From a virus: a stretch of DNA of 33,077 nt. The notes below the pieces were generated by a model. That model saw only the letters and a program-made list of their open reading frames with translations, had not been told where the DNA came from and made no database searches. The stretch spans positions 1-33,077 of the IMG/VR virus record IMGVR_UViG_3300010966_000046. One strand, 5' to 3'. The position numbers and the translations under genes are program-made. Below, piece by piece: positions 12,912 to 21,276 of this stretch (its first letter is position 1; each line of letters begins with the position of its first letter).

Positions 12912-13126
12912 TATTCATCAACGCCTATGTCGGTTCCGAATCTGGTATCAGCTGGGTTAAGCCATGACACAAGAACCGGCAGGGATGAAGCTAGTGCAAT
13001 GCAAACAGCAGGATGCAGGTTTAGATCGTTAGCGTTAAGGATTACCCAACCCAAAAGACCTGCACCAAAGGTGCGTAGAAATGATGCGATTGGTGATGTT
13101 GCGAACCAGATTTGTAACTGTTCCAT
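12911..13126 (-). CDS. Putative holin, two TM segments
   Basis: 71 aa from ATG 13126. Hydrophobic segments lie at about 16-33 (FLRTFGAGLLGWVILNA) and 40-58 (HPAVCIALASSLPVLVSWL), with a polar acidic C-terminus (DTRFGTDIGVDE). Two membrane helices directly before an endolysin fit a class II holin. A longer reading to 13222 would run into the end of the fibre gene, has no ribosome site, and I do not use it. The stop overlaps the endolysin GTG. Confidence 0.7.
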   Translation of the reverse strand: MEQLQIWFATSPIASFLRTFGAGLLGWVILNANDLNLHPAVCIALASSLPVLVSWLNPADTRFGTDIGVDE

Positions 13127-13130
13127 TTGA

Positions 13131-13739
13131 TTACGCTGCTTCATAAACAACAACGAAAGAAATGACGTTACCACTTGCCCAAGTACCGGGAACAGTTGCA
13201 GCAATAGTTGCATTGACCGCATAAGTACCTGCGGTGTTTTGAGCTACAAAGTTTACGGTTGTTGTTGTGTTGATGTAACCAAGTCCCGGATAGATAGAAC
13301 CACCAGCACCAAGATTAACGGCGAATGGTTGGTTCAAAGTTCCTGATTTAGCGGTAACAGGCAAAGTTAATACGGGACTGCCAACAAACGTAGTTCCAGC
13401 ACCAGCAGTAAACTTGCAACGCCAGATAACTGTCTTACCAATTTGTGTATAGAACGAATCATACGTTCCAGCACCAACACCCCAAGCAGTAAGTGTTGGA
13501 GTGAATGAAGTCCAAGCACCAGTAGGCAACGCTGGAACCCAAGCAGAACCGTTGTAATAATCAACTTCATCTGTGTCAGTTGTAACGGATAACATTCCCT
13601 CAGTTGGTGTAGCAATAGCTGATGAACGTGCAGCATCATTAGCAAAGACCATTGTTGTTTGATCCATCAAATAATTTTGCACATCAGATGCCGTAAGTAC
13701 ATCACCTGCTGTAAAAACTTTTCTGCCTAAGCCTGCCAT
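13131..13739 (-). CDS. Tail-fibre-type protein, paralogue of 13921-14466
   Basis: 202 aa. The N-terminus (AGLGRKVFTAGDVLTASDVQNYLMDQ) and EGMLSVTTDTDEVDYYNGSAW are typical of siphovirus tip and fibre proteins. The C-terminal module (about 78-202), starting WTSFTPTL, then YTQIGKTVIWRCKF and ending WASGNVISFVVVYEAA, matches the neighbouring gene's C-terminus. The shared beta-rich module likely trimerises and contacts the host surface. AGGAG precedes ATG 13739. Late tail operon, just before the holin. Confidence 0.75.
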   Translation of the reverse strand: MAGLGRKVFTAGDVLTASDVQNYLMDQTTMVFANDAARSSAIATPTEGMLSVTTDTDEVDYYNGSAWVPALPTGAWTSFTPTLTAWGVGAGTYDSFYTQIGKTVIWRCKFTAGAGTTFVGSPVLTLPVTAKSGTLNQPFAVNLGAGGSIYPGLGYINTTTTVNFVAQNTAGTYAVNATIAATVPGTWASGNVISFVVVYEAA

Positions 13740-13743
13740 TGTT

Positions 13744-13911
13744 TTACTCCTGTGTTGTTTCTGTGTTTAAGTTTACGGGTTGATCTGTTTCAATTGCATT
13801 GCCAAAAGCATGACACAAACTGCACTCAACTGGATTAGTTGGGTTTGCCAAATAAACAGGGTTGATGTTGTTTTCGCATTCCTCTGTCGGACAAGTAAAA
13901 ATCCAAATCAT
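13744..13911 (-). CDS. Zinc-knuckle mini-protein between fibre genes (55 aa)
   Basis: ATG 13911 has AAGGA six bases upstream and lies nine bases after the first fibre gene. FTCPTEEC (C7, C12) and ECSLCH (C30, C33, H34) make a possible zinc site. It lies in an otherwise empty 181-base gap, and its end contains the ribosome site for the next gene. A role in the tail tip or fibre assembly is possible but unproved. Confidence 0.65.
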   Translation of the reverse strand: MIWIFTCPTEECENNINPVYLANPTNPVECSLCHAFGNAIETDQPVNLNTETTQE

Positions 13912-13920
13912 TTTGATTCC

Positions 13921-14466
13921 TTATGCAGCATCGTAGGTTGCCGAAATAGTGAAGTAATCACCAGTAGCCCAAGTCAATGGAATAATTGCAGTGATGTTTG
14001 CTCGCCCAATATAGCCCGGCGCAGCTGAAATATAGCCAAGAGTGCAAGTTGTTGTTGTGCTTGTGGTGTATTCCCAAAAAAGATTATATAAAGATCCACC
14101 TGCAACCGATGCTCTGCCTAACCACAATGGATTGCGATTAGATAAAGATGCCACAGGTAAAGACATAGTTAATGTTGTGCCTTTTGTAGTTGTAGTGCCG
14201 ATCACAAATTTGGCAGACACATGAATAGTTTTACCAATTTGTGTGTAGACAGCATCCCATACGCCGTTGCCATTTAACCAACCACCTGAAAGTGTTGGAG
14301 CGTATGTTTTCCAAGCAGCACCAGTGCCGTTAATTATGTAACCCTCAATGGCTTCAATCGCATCGTTGGCGTTCGTGTGTTGCGCTGAATGACTTGGACT
14401 GTTTAACGAATCGTTTGAAACAGGATTAGTCAAAGCATCAACGCTAGTTGGAAAGTTAGTTGCCAT
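13921..14466 (-). CDS. Tail-fibre-type protein, paralogue of 13131-13739
   Basis: 181 aa from ATG 14466 (AAGGA upstream). The N-terminus ATNFPTSVDALTNP with SPSHSAQHTNANDAIEAIEGYI is the typical phage tip/fibre attachment segment. The C-terminal module, WKTYAPTL, YTQIGKTIHVSAKF through WATGDYFTISATYDAA, parallels the neighbouring fibre protein. Probably a trimeric beta-structured receptor-binding or tip protein that attaches after the minor tail protein. Confidence 0.75.
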   Translation of the reverse strand: MATNFPTSVDALTNPVSNDSLNSPSHSAQHTNANDAIEAIEGYIINGTGAAWKTYAPTLSGGWLNGNGVWDAVYTQIGKTIHVSAKFVIGTTTTKGTTLTMSLPVASLSNRNPLWLGRASVAGGSLYNLFWEYTTSTTTTCTLGYISAAPGYIGRANITAIIPLTWATGDYFTISATYDAA

Positions 14467-14475
14467 CAAGAATCC

Positions 14476-15783
14476 TTAGTATGCGAGAACGTAGCCAAAT
14501 TGCTCTGACCCGTCATAGTTTATCAGTGGTGCATCGTAAGCGGTTGTTGCTGAATCGTAGATAGGCAACGAGCCACCCAAGCGACCATAGATGGCGTTGT
14601 CCAAAATAATAGGGAAACTGGAAACAGAACCCAAGTTAAATGTTAATTCGTGGCGGTCAATGCCAATGTCATTCCTAATACCGGTAACAATTGCATACTG
14701 ATTTATAGCTGAACCAATTTTGTTAGGCGTAAAGATCACGTTGATAACATCAGCAATTTCAATGTTCAGCAGGTTGTCTACTTCTGTTGGTGTCTTGTCA
14801 TGTAAGGCAACCGTGATTTCGTTAATGCGCAGTTCAGGTTCGTCATACAGACCGACCAAATAACTTGCTAGAGCTAGGGCTTCTGTATTGCTAGTCAATA
14901 GAACGCCGTCAATGGAATAAGCAGCAACACCGTAGGCAGCCTGTGACGTAAATGAATCCGCAACCTGTGGCGTTCCACCTGCTCTAGTAATCGTCACGCG
15001 GTTGTAAAGGTTCTCTGAACCATAGACAACGCCAATGTTGGTATAACGAATTGCATTAACCGTTGCATCATCAGCAAAGGTAATGGTTGTTGTAAGCGGT
15101 GGAATGGTTACGCGGTTCTTGAAAGTGACTAATCCTGAACGGTCAATAAACAACTGCCCGTTCTCTGTTGTTTCCACTAGCTGTAAATACTGCAAAGCGT
15201 TAGCGTTCTCTGGCACAACATCGGCTTGCAAGGTGGTTAAGCCTGTTGCAATGTTGCGGTTAGCAATAGGCCAAGCAACCTCAGGTCTGTTAAGAATTGC
15301 AGTTATACGAGCAGAACTCAACTGACTTGTTGTAGTAAATGAATCTAGTTCAGCAGCTGACAAACGTAGGAAACCATCAACGGCAGACACGCTTGCGTAA
15401 GACTTACCTGAAATGTCGTAGGTCAAATCCCAGTCATCTATGAACCCGGTAAATACACGCTCACCGTTTGTTTCAATTGCAATTGGTTTGCGTGGCAGAA
15501 TCTGCGTGTAGTACGGGCTGGAAGTATTGAACGGATCAAAGATACGGGAATCATTGTGCAGGGTTACAGATGCGTGACCTGCTGTGTACCTGTCTAGTTC
15601 ACGCGACTTGCCACGATCAACAGAAACAGATGAAACGTATTGCGTAACATCTGTTAGAACATCGCCACCAAGAACATAGACAGAATCTAGTTTGCCTTTA
15701 GTCGTGTCATTGAGAGTAAATAAGTTGCCACCAGATGCAGCCAAGTCAAAGCCAATGTAAACCTTAGTTGTTGGAGTTGCCAC
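14476..15783 (-). CDS. Minor tail protein (distal tail/hub type)
   Basis: 435 aa, starting at GTG 15783 in a TAGTG overlap with the tape measure stop. VSVDRGKSRELDRYTAGHASVTLHND and RVFTGFIDDWDLTYD are features of actinophage minor tail proteins; IRINEI-type and HELTFNLG segments near the end are also common. It is probably the tail tip hub or a distal tail component that joins the tape measure to the fibres. No enzymatic domain is seen. Confidence 0.8.
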   Translation of the reverse strand: MATPTTKVYIGFDLAASGGNLFTLNDTTKGKLDSVYVLGGDVLTDVTQYVSSVSVDRGKSRELDRYTAGHASVTLHNDSRIFDPFNTSSPYYTQILPRKPIAIETNGERVFTGFIDDWDLTYDISGKSYASVSAVDGFLRLSAAELDSFTTTSQLSSARITAILNRPEVAWPIANRNIATGLTTLQADVVPENANALQYLQLVETTENGQLFIDRSGLVTFKNRVTIPPLTTTITFADDATVNAIRYTNIGVVYGSENLYNRVTITRAGGTPQVADSFTSQAAYGVAAYSIDGVLLTSNTEALALASYLVGLYDEPELRINEITVALHDKTPTEVDNLLNIEIADVINVIFTPNKIGSAINQYAIVTGIRNDIGIDRHELTFNLGSVSSFPIILDNAIYGRLGGSLPIYDSATTAYDAPLINYDGSEQFGYVLAY

Positions 15784-18029
15784 TACGCACTCGCAAAGAC
15801 AGGGCCACTCACGCGCTCATAACGCTTAATAATGTCTACGATTTCACGGCCTATCTGATTACCGTCTGCGCCCATACCTGCATTTACAGTTAGGTTAATT
15901 GTGTTGCCCATACCTGAATTGCGACCTGATAAAGGAACAACGGCTTCAGGCCCGGCTTCACCAATTAGAGCTAGTGTCGGCTTGCTAACAATGCCACCAG
16001 ATGCCAAAGCAGGAACATTTAAAAGTGAGTTCACTTGACCGACTTGTTTCTTACTTAGCTTGCCCTTGTCCAATGCCTTTTGTAACGCCTGTGGAATGCT
16101 TGCAACGCCACCACCAACATTGAACCCAGCACGTTTTAGGGCTGTAATGAATCCAGCAATCATTGCTTCACCCTGAGTAATGCCAGCCTGATAGAACTGT
16201 TGCGCACCTGCTTGCCCTAATGCTTGAGCTGCTGATTTAACGCTTTCTAGAAGTTGGTTAGTTTCATTTATTGCGCTTGATCCACCTGCAATAAGTTGGT
16301 CTGCAATCTTGCCACCAGCATCCGCGCCTGCTGTTAATACTTGCTGAATACCAGTTTCAGATAATCCCATAGCAATAAGTTGCTTGATCTTGTCAGCAAA
16401 ACTAATTGCGCCCTGTGCTTGCTTGCGTAGGTCACCTAAGAATGAACCTGTGGTTGCACTTGCAGCTTCACCAAAGTTAATTAAGCCCGTGATTGAATCA
16501 GCTACGCCAGAAGCAAAAGACTGAAAGGCATCAGTTGCAGCAGTTAATTTCTCACGGGTAACAGTTAGCCTGTCATTCATTTGACCCAAAGCATTAGATA
16601 CAACTTGAGATAATGAACTTACCTTTTTGGAAGCCTTGCCTGCTGCGCCTACTGCACCTGATAATCCAGCACTTGCATTAGGAACTTTAACTGCAATTGG
16701 TGCGGTTCGTTTCCGCTTAACATCCATGATGCCAGCGTTTTCTTGTTCATCAGCTGCACGAGAAGCTGCAAGAGCCACGGCATTTAAAGTAACAATGTTG
16801 CCAGCAATTTTTTGATTGGCAATGTAAGCAGCATTGCCCATGTTTCTAAATGCTTGAACGCCATTAGATTCCATAAAGCGAACAGTCTTATCTGTTGCCC
16901 CGGCTTCTATACGCATTTCTATTAACTTGCCAATTACTAAACCAAGACCAACAACAAGCAGACCTACGCCTGTGCTTGCTAATGCGGTTCTAATTGAAAC
17001 GGCTAGAATCTTAAAACCAGCTGCGCCATACAAGGTTGCAATTCTCATGGCTGTAAGAGCAGAAGTAATTGCAGCAACGATTGGTGGGCCAACAGCAAGT
17101 GCGACCATTGCAATTTTCATTCCAATTAAAGCAAGAACTACTTCCTTAATTACTTTGCCTAGCCCGGTCATGTTGCTTAACAGATTAGAAATTTCAACAG
17201 CAGCAGATTTAAAGCCACCAGTAACACCTTGTTCACTAAATGCTTTGGCTGTGTTAGAAATTGCTGGCAGTAAATCTTTATTAAATGCTGTTACAAGGTT
17301 AAGAACAACAGGCAAAAGTGCTTCACCAAAACCAGTCTTTGCATCTTCTAAACCTGCTTTAAGAAACTTCAATTGGTTGGCAAGTCCACCAGCAGTACGG
17401 GCTACGTCACCTTGAGCTAATGCGCTGTCTTTCATAATCAAGGAATAAGCAGCTTGAGTTTTGATTAGTTGTGGCAGTGTGCCTTTTGAGGTCTTGATTA
17501 AACCTATTCTTAATGCTTCCTCTTTAAGGCGTGTTTCATTTAGTGCAATACCAAAACGCTTTAGCGGTTCTGTTTCACCAGATAAACCTGAACGCAATGC
17601 TAGTAAAGCATCTTCAATTGACACGTTGTTAAAGGAAGCAAGATCAGCAGCAAGAGTAACAAGCGACTGCGACATTTTGGCAGACTCTTGTTCGCTAACT
17701 CCAAAGGCTCTAAACAAGTTGCCGTAAGTTCCAGCAGCTTCTAGTGCAGCTTGCTGACTAACGCCTAATGCCGTTGCAGTTGTTTTAGACCAGTCTTGAA
17801 TTTGTTTAGCGTTATTACCAAATACAGTATTTGACTTAGCAATAGATTCAGAAAGATTAGATGCAGCCATAACCGTAGACTGCAAGCCTTTAACAACTGC
17901 TGCAATACCTATCCCGGCAAACGCGGTCTTAAGTAGATTGGCTTCCTTGCCTATACCTTGAAAGGAATTTCTAGCTTGATTGACACCTTTAGGATCAAAG
18001 GTTGAAAGGATAGGAAAGATTACAGCCAT
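15783..18029 (-). CDS. Tape measure protein
   Basis: 748 aa, the longest gene here, so the tail should be fairly short (roughly 110 nm by the usual 0.15 nm per residue). The N-terminus is helical and Ala/Asn-rich with LSESIAKSNTVFGNNAKQI, typical of TP901-type tape measures. Hydrophobic segments lie at about 290-330 and 350-370. The C-terminal SKPTLALIGEAGPEAVVPLS is a hallmark of phage tape measures. No lysozyme or peptidase domain. AAAGGA precedes ATG 18029. Confidence 0.95.
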   Translation of the reverse strand: MAVIFPILSTFDPKGVNQARNSFQGIGKEANLLKTAFAGIGIAAVVKGLQSTVMAASNLSESIAKSNTVFGNNAKQIQDWSKTTATALGVSQQAALEAAGTYGNLFRAFGVSEQESAKMSQSLVTLAADLASFNNVSIEDALLALRSGLSGETEPLKRFGIALNETRLKEEALRIGLIKTSKGTLPQLIKTQAAYSLIMKDSALAQGDVARTAGGLANQLKFLKAGLEDAKTGFGEALLPVVLNLVTAFNKDLLPAISNTAKAFSEQGVTGGFKSAAVEISNLLSNMTGLGKVIKEVVLALIGMKIAMVALAVGPPIVAAITSALTAMRIATLYGAAGFKILAVSIRTALASTGVGLLVVGLGLVIGKLIEMRIEAGATDKTVRFMESNGVQAFRNMGNAAYIANQKIAGNIVTLNAVALAASRAADEQENAGIMDVKRKRTAPIAVKVPNASAGLSGAVGAAGKASKKVSSLSQVVSNALGQMNDRLTVTREKLTAATDAFQSFASGVADSITGLINFGEAASATTGSFLGDLRKQAQGAISFADKIKQLIAMGLSETGIQQVLTAGADAGGKIADQLIAGGSSAINETNQLLESVKSAAQALGQAGAQQFYQAGITQGEAMIAGFITALKRAGFNVGGGVASIPQALQKALDKGKLSKKQVGQVNSLLNVPALASGGIVSKPTLALIGEAGPEAVVPLSGRNSGMGNTINLTVNAGMGADGNQIGREIVDIIKRYERVSGPVFASA

Positions 18030-18037
18030 GATTGCAC

Positions 18038-18553
18038 CTATCCTTTAAGTTTTCGATTATAGTCTTTTGCTAGTTTTCTAATTGTACCGCGCACCGAATC
18101 TTGAATGTATGGAAGTTGTCGTTCAGCAGCAGGGTAGACGTATCTGGATGCGTTACCTTTTGCATTAAGAGCGCGAATCATTGCGCGACCTGATGCCGTT
18201 CTACCTTTACGCTTACGACCTGACATGTCAGCAATTTGGAATGCAGCTGAACCTTGTGCGTATTTAGCTTGTGCGCCGGCAACAATAGAAACCAATGATG
18301 TTCCCTGACGTTCAGCCTTTTTAGAAAAGTCTGTTTTTATTCTGACCTTTACGCCTGCTGGATTCCAAGCTGTACGCCCATTGTGAACCATGCCAGATAA
18401 CGGTGCTTCACTTGGGATGTTATTTCTAACTGCATCAGCAACAGGTTTTGCGCCAGTTCTCAAATCTCTACGCGCTTGCTTGACTATTTCGTTGTCTATG
18501 CCTTTTAAGGTTCTAGTCATTTCAGCAATACCAGTAACGCGCACAGATAACAT
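18038..18553 (-). CDS. HK97 gp10-like head-tail/neck protein
   Basis: 171 aa. MLSVRVTGIAEMTRTLKGIDNEIVKQ and RTGAKPVADAVRNNIP are typical of the HK97 gp10-like family, with a basic middle (GRKRKGRT) and C-terminal RYVYPAAERQLPYI. Its place is odd: it follows the tail assembly chaperone and precedes the tape measure, while gp10-like genes usually lie before the tail tube gene. The start overlaps the frameshifted chaperone stop (TAATG). Confidence 0.7.
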   Translation of the reverse strand: MLSVRVTGIAEMTRTLKGIDNEIVKQARRDLRTGAKPVADAVRNNIPSEAPLSGMVHNGRTAWNPAGVKVRIKTDFSKKAERQGTSLVSIVAGAQAKYAQGSAAFQIADMSGRKRKGRTASGRAMIRALNAKGNASRYVYPAAERQLPYIQDSVRGTIRKLAKDYNRKLKG

Positions 18554-18953
18554 TAGTTCCCCTGACTATTCTTCCAGCGCAGATACATTCCCATTGTAAA
18601 AAGCATACGCTCAGATTCACCCATTAAAACTGACGGAGCAATGCCAGTTTCACAGGATAGATAAGCCAAATACCAATGTTGGGATGAGTCACCCAACCCA
18701 ATTATTTTGGGCTTTCTTCACTCGCTTCAATGGTGTCTACTTCATCGCACCAGTCCTCAAACGTCTTTTTGGTTTTACCCTGACGTTCTAGCCAATGCCA
18801 TGCAAGCCACAATAGATCGGTAATGCGGAAATCTGTTTCAAGCGCAGCGACACTTTTAGTAAACTTGTCCTCAAATGCAACAAGGTCACGCGCCGTAGCA
18901 GATACTTCCTCTACCGTCTTATCATTAAAAGTAACGCGCAGGTTGATCTTCAT
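18553..18953 (-). CDS. Tail assembly chaperone, -1 frameshift product
   Basis: A slippery heptamer C CCA AAA (18711-18705) precedes the 0-frame stop. A -1 slip continues for 50 codons to the stop at 18555-18553 and gives a 133-aa fusion. The added part (WYLAYLSCETGIAPS, then SERMLFTMGMYLRW) has the composition of a chaperone T domain. A 6-bp hairpin, GTTGGG/CCCAAC (18697-18692 and 18683-18678), starts seven bases after the heptamer. The G/GT frameshift is conserved in long-tailed phages. Confidence 0.85.
18702..18953 (-). CDS. Tail assembly chaperone, 0-frame product
   Basis: 83 aa from ATG 18953 (KINLRVTFNDKTVEEV). The helical core ITDLLWLAWHWLERQ plus WCDEVDTIE is typical of actinophage tail assembly chaperones (gpG type). 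They coat the tape measure and help tail tube polymerisation. The gene ends SPK-stop over a slippery heptamer. Upstream there is only weak Shine-Dalgarno sequence, so coupling to the major tail gene is likely. Confidence 0.85.
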   Translation of the reverse strand: MKINLRVTFNDKTVEEVSATARDLVAFEDKFTKSVAALETDFRITDLLWLAWHWLERQGKTKKTFEDWCDEVDTIEASEESPK

Positions 18954-18955
18954 GG

Positions 18956-19363
18956 TTAAGCAGTAGCCCGTGTGACTGTGCCTGTTGTAGGCCATGTGAC
19001 TGAGAATGTTGCCAAGTCACCGACAGATGCAGCGTGTGGAGTGTAAGAGTTTACAAGGCAAGCAGCTGTGTATGACGGGTTGGTTGCACTAACAGTTGCA
19101 GAAGTTGGTGTGATGACAACAGTTGCAACCGTGTTAAACAATGGGAACAAAGTGGCATCTACTTCAGCTGCGCCAAATCCCTGCATGAACTGCAAAGTTA
19201 CAGAGCCAGTTTTAAGGCCACCAATGCGTTCACGGAATGTTCCACCGAATGCGGTTGTTTCTAATTCATCGGACTCAAGTGCTAGTTCTACTTGGTTTAG
19301 GAAAGTAGATAGGTTGGTTCCGGCTACGGTTACCTTGTAATCCGTTGCTGCAAATTTTGGCAT
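18956..19363 (-). CDS. Major tail tube protein
   Basis: 135 aa. AGTNLSTFLNQVELALESDELETTAFG and RERIGGLKTGSVTLQFMQ are typical of siphovirus tail tube proteins of actinophages, with a C-terminal beta-rich domain (LATFSVTWPTTGTV). It polymerises into the tail tube around the tape measure. GGGAG precedes the ATG. It lies before the tail assembly chaperone, as usual. Confidence 0.85.
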   Translation of the reverse strand: MPKFAATDYKVTVAGTNLSTFLNQVELALESDELETTAFGGTFRERIGGLKTGSVTLQFMQGFGAAEVDATLFPLFNTVATVVITPTSATVSATNPSYTAACLVNSYTPHAASVGDLATFSVTWPTTGTVTRATA

Positions 19364-19378
19364 TTCTTTGTTGCTCCC

Positions 19379-19786
19379 TTAGTCTGCGTAGCAGAGAACT
19401 ACGAACTCTGCCGATAAATAGTTTACCTCACCAACAGTTAGTTCCCCATAGTTACGCATGTCTGTAACTCTGAGATCGAACGCCTTGCCGGCAAGTGTCT
19501 TATCTGATTCTATCGCTAGTTTTATGCTGTTAGCCCCGGTGCTTGAAATGTAGGAATCTATGTTGCTCTGACCGCTACGTTCTGAAACTCTGCCAACAAT
19601 TACTTGCACAGAGAATGTATAGGTTTGCATTCCTCTATGGAATGTTTCATCATAATTAACGCTAATTGGAAACACAATGGCAACTGGTGGGTTGATGTTG
19701 TCAGGCTGGAAGTCTGAAACTCTTAACCCTGTAATCGTGGTTAGGTTTGTTTTGATCCCAGCGCGTAGCTCTGAAATAGAAGCCAT
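19379..19786 (-). CDS. Tail terminator/neck protein
   Basis: 135 aa. SISELRAGIKTNLTTITGLRV, PVAIVFPISVNYDETFHRGMQTYTFSVQVIVGR and the C-terminal AEFVVLCYAD match the pattern of siphovirus tail terminator proteins, which cap the tube and join it to the head. Placed between connector and tube genes, as expected. The start overlaps the connector stop by one base (TAATG). Confidence 0.75.
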   Translation of the reverse strand: MASISELRAGIKTNLTTITGLRVSDFQPDNINPPVAIVFPISVNYDETFHRGMQTYTFSVQVIVGRVSERSGQSNIDSYISSTGANSIKLAIESDKTLAGKAFDLRVTDMRNYGELTVGEVNYLSAEFVVLCYAD

Positions 19787-20391
19787 TAAGCAAAGTTCCT
19801 AACCCGGCGATAAGGCGCAACCAACTGCTCAACATCAGGGTCAAGATAACGGCTAACGCGCATTGCGCCCATGTCACCAAATCCAGCAATGCCAAGTGGT
19901 GAATCTAAACGCTTGAAGATACGACTGGATTGAATAATGCAAGCCTGAGTAATTGAAGTTGGAACAGATGCCCAGCCAAAAACTGCTGTTACCTTAACAA
20001 GTGCTTCATCACCTGACACAGGGAATAGGTAGTTATTGACTGCGCGAATGCGTGTGTATGGAACAGCAAGCCCGTCTACGTTTCCGTTAAGTGGCTCTAG
20101 CTGATAGTCACCAACTGCCCATGTTGTATCAAATACACTATTGCCATTAGCGGAAGTTTGTAGAGTTAATGCCGTGCTTGAAACATCGTCAATCTGAGTA
20201 ACAAAAGAATCACTTGCTGCGTAGTAGCGCGTAGCCGTTCCAGATGAATAAAAGTAACGCCCAGCGTGACCGTCAATTGCGCGTGATGCTGATTCAACTG
20301 CCATTTCTAGCAGGCTGTCATCTACTGCATCTGAAATGCGTAAAGCTGCTTTAACCTGTGCAAGCGTGGCGTAGCCGTTTGTAATTGCCAA
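19786..20391 (-). CDS. Head-tail connector (adaptor) protein
   Basis: 201 aa, probably from TTG 20391 (AGGAG five bases upstream). YATLAQVKAALRISDAVDDSLLEMAVESASRAIDGHAGRYF is the helical signature of the gp6/gp15-type head-tail adaptor. VPYTRIRAV and VKVTAVFGWASVP follow, with a C-terminal VAPYRRVR. It forms a dodecameric ring below the portal. It is the first structural gene after the sugar cassette. Confidence 0.85.
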   Translation of the reverse strand: MAITNGYATLAQVKAALRISDAVDDSLLEMAVESASRAIDGHAGRYFYSSGTATRYYAASDSFVTQIDDVSSTALTLQTSANGNSVFDTTWAVGDYQLEPLNGNVDGLAVPYTRIRAVNNYLFPVSGDEALVKVTAVFGWASVPTSITQACIIQSSRIFKRLDSPLGIAGFGDMGAMRVSRYLDPDVEQLVAPYRRVRNFA

Positions 20392-20415
20392 TGGAACTCC
20401 TAAGTCTTAACTATT

Positions 20416-21276
20416 CTACTTGCGTTCTGTTAATGCCCTACGGATTCCCTCACGCAAACTAATCTGAGGTCTGAAATACTGATGCGATAAATGCGGATCA
20501 CCTACGCGATACTGCACCCCTGTTGGCTTTGTAATTATGTGATTGAACTCAGGGTCAATGCCGGCTTCCTCACAAACCATTTTTGCCAATTCGTTAAAGC
20601 TAGTTGGGAAGCCTGAGCATAAATTGAATGTCCCAATGTACTCTGTCTGAACGTGCCAAAGCACAGCCTGAACAATGTCCTCAATGTGGATGAAGTCGCG
20701 CACCTGTTCCCCATTGCCCCAAATGTCAAACACTTTAACCCCGGCTAATGCGCGGTCAATGAAACTAGGAAACGGATAATCAGAATCTTGGTCTGAGCCA
20801 TAACCTGAGAACGGCCTAAAGATAAACATCTTGGAATCGGTTACAAACTGCGCTAAGTATTCGCCAGTCAGTTTTGCCCAGCCATAAGTTAGGTCAGGAT
20901 TCTTAACCGCATTAAGGTTTAGATCGTATTCAGCCAATCTATTTAGACGGTGTGTTTCCTGTAACTCAATTGGATAGGCAGCTGAACTGGAGAAGTAAAC
21001 CACATTTACGGGTTTTGTCTTTTGCACCCAATTAAAGAACTCTGCATCTATTGACAGGTCAGTTGCTACCGATAAAGGCTCACCCTCGATAGTGGCACGA
21101 CCACCAACAATGGCTGCTAAGTGAATGACCAAATCAAACTGTTCGCTGTTGGTCTTAAAGAAATCTCTGCAATCGTTTCCGTCTTTTAGGTCTATGCCTG
21201 TTATGTCGCTATCTGGCAAAGCCTTAATAAAGTTGCGACCAACAAAGCCCTTATGCCCGGTGATTAAAATTTTCAT
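20416..21276 (-). CDS. NAD-dependent NDP-sugar epimerase/dehydratase
   Basis: 286 aa, extended SDR fold. Rossmann motif TGHKGFVG (6-13), catalytic SSSAAYP (96-102) and YGWAK (Y131, K135). It resembles GDP-fucose synthase or UDP-glucose 4-epimerase relatives. The C-terminal part binds the nucleotide sugar. It is the last gene of the sugar cassette and supplies a modified sugar for the glycosyltransferases. The precise sugar cannot be told. Start overlaps the methyltransferase by 4 bases (ATGA). Confidence 0.85.
   Translation of the reverse strand: MKILITGHKGFVGRNFIKALPDSDITGIDLKDGNDCRDFFKTNSEQFDLVIHLAAIVGGRATIEGEPLSVATDLSIDAEFFNWVQKTKPVNVVYFSSSAAYPIELQETHRLNRLAEYDLNLNAVKNPDLTYGWAKLTGEYLAQFVTDSKMFIFRPFSGYGSDQDSDYPFPSFIDRALAGVKVFDIWGNGEQVRDFIHIEDIVQAVLWHVQTEYIGTFNLCSGFPTSFNELAKMVCEEAGIDPEFNHIITKPTGVQYRVGDPHLSHQYFRPQISLREGIRRALTERK

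Noticed and set aside
12911-13222. Longer 103-aa form of the holin candidate
   Set aside because: Its first 32 residues come from the end of the fibre gene in another frame; ATG 13126 just after the fibre stop is a better start.
13367-13645. 92-aa Leu/Val-rich minus-strand ORF inside the fibre gene
   Set aside because: Out-of-frame reading with Leu/Val-rich composition; the overlapping frame is a conserved fibre protein.
16927-17415. 162-aa plus-strand ORF opposite the tape measure gene
   Set aside because: Pro/Thr/Ala composition is that of an antisense shadow; no ribosome site, no family, and it is inside a well-supported gene.
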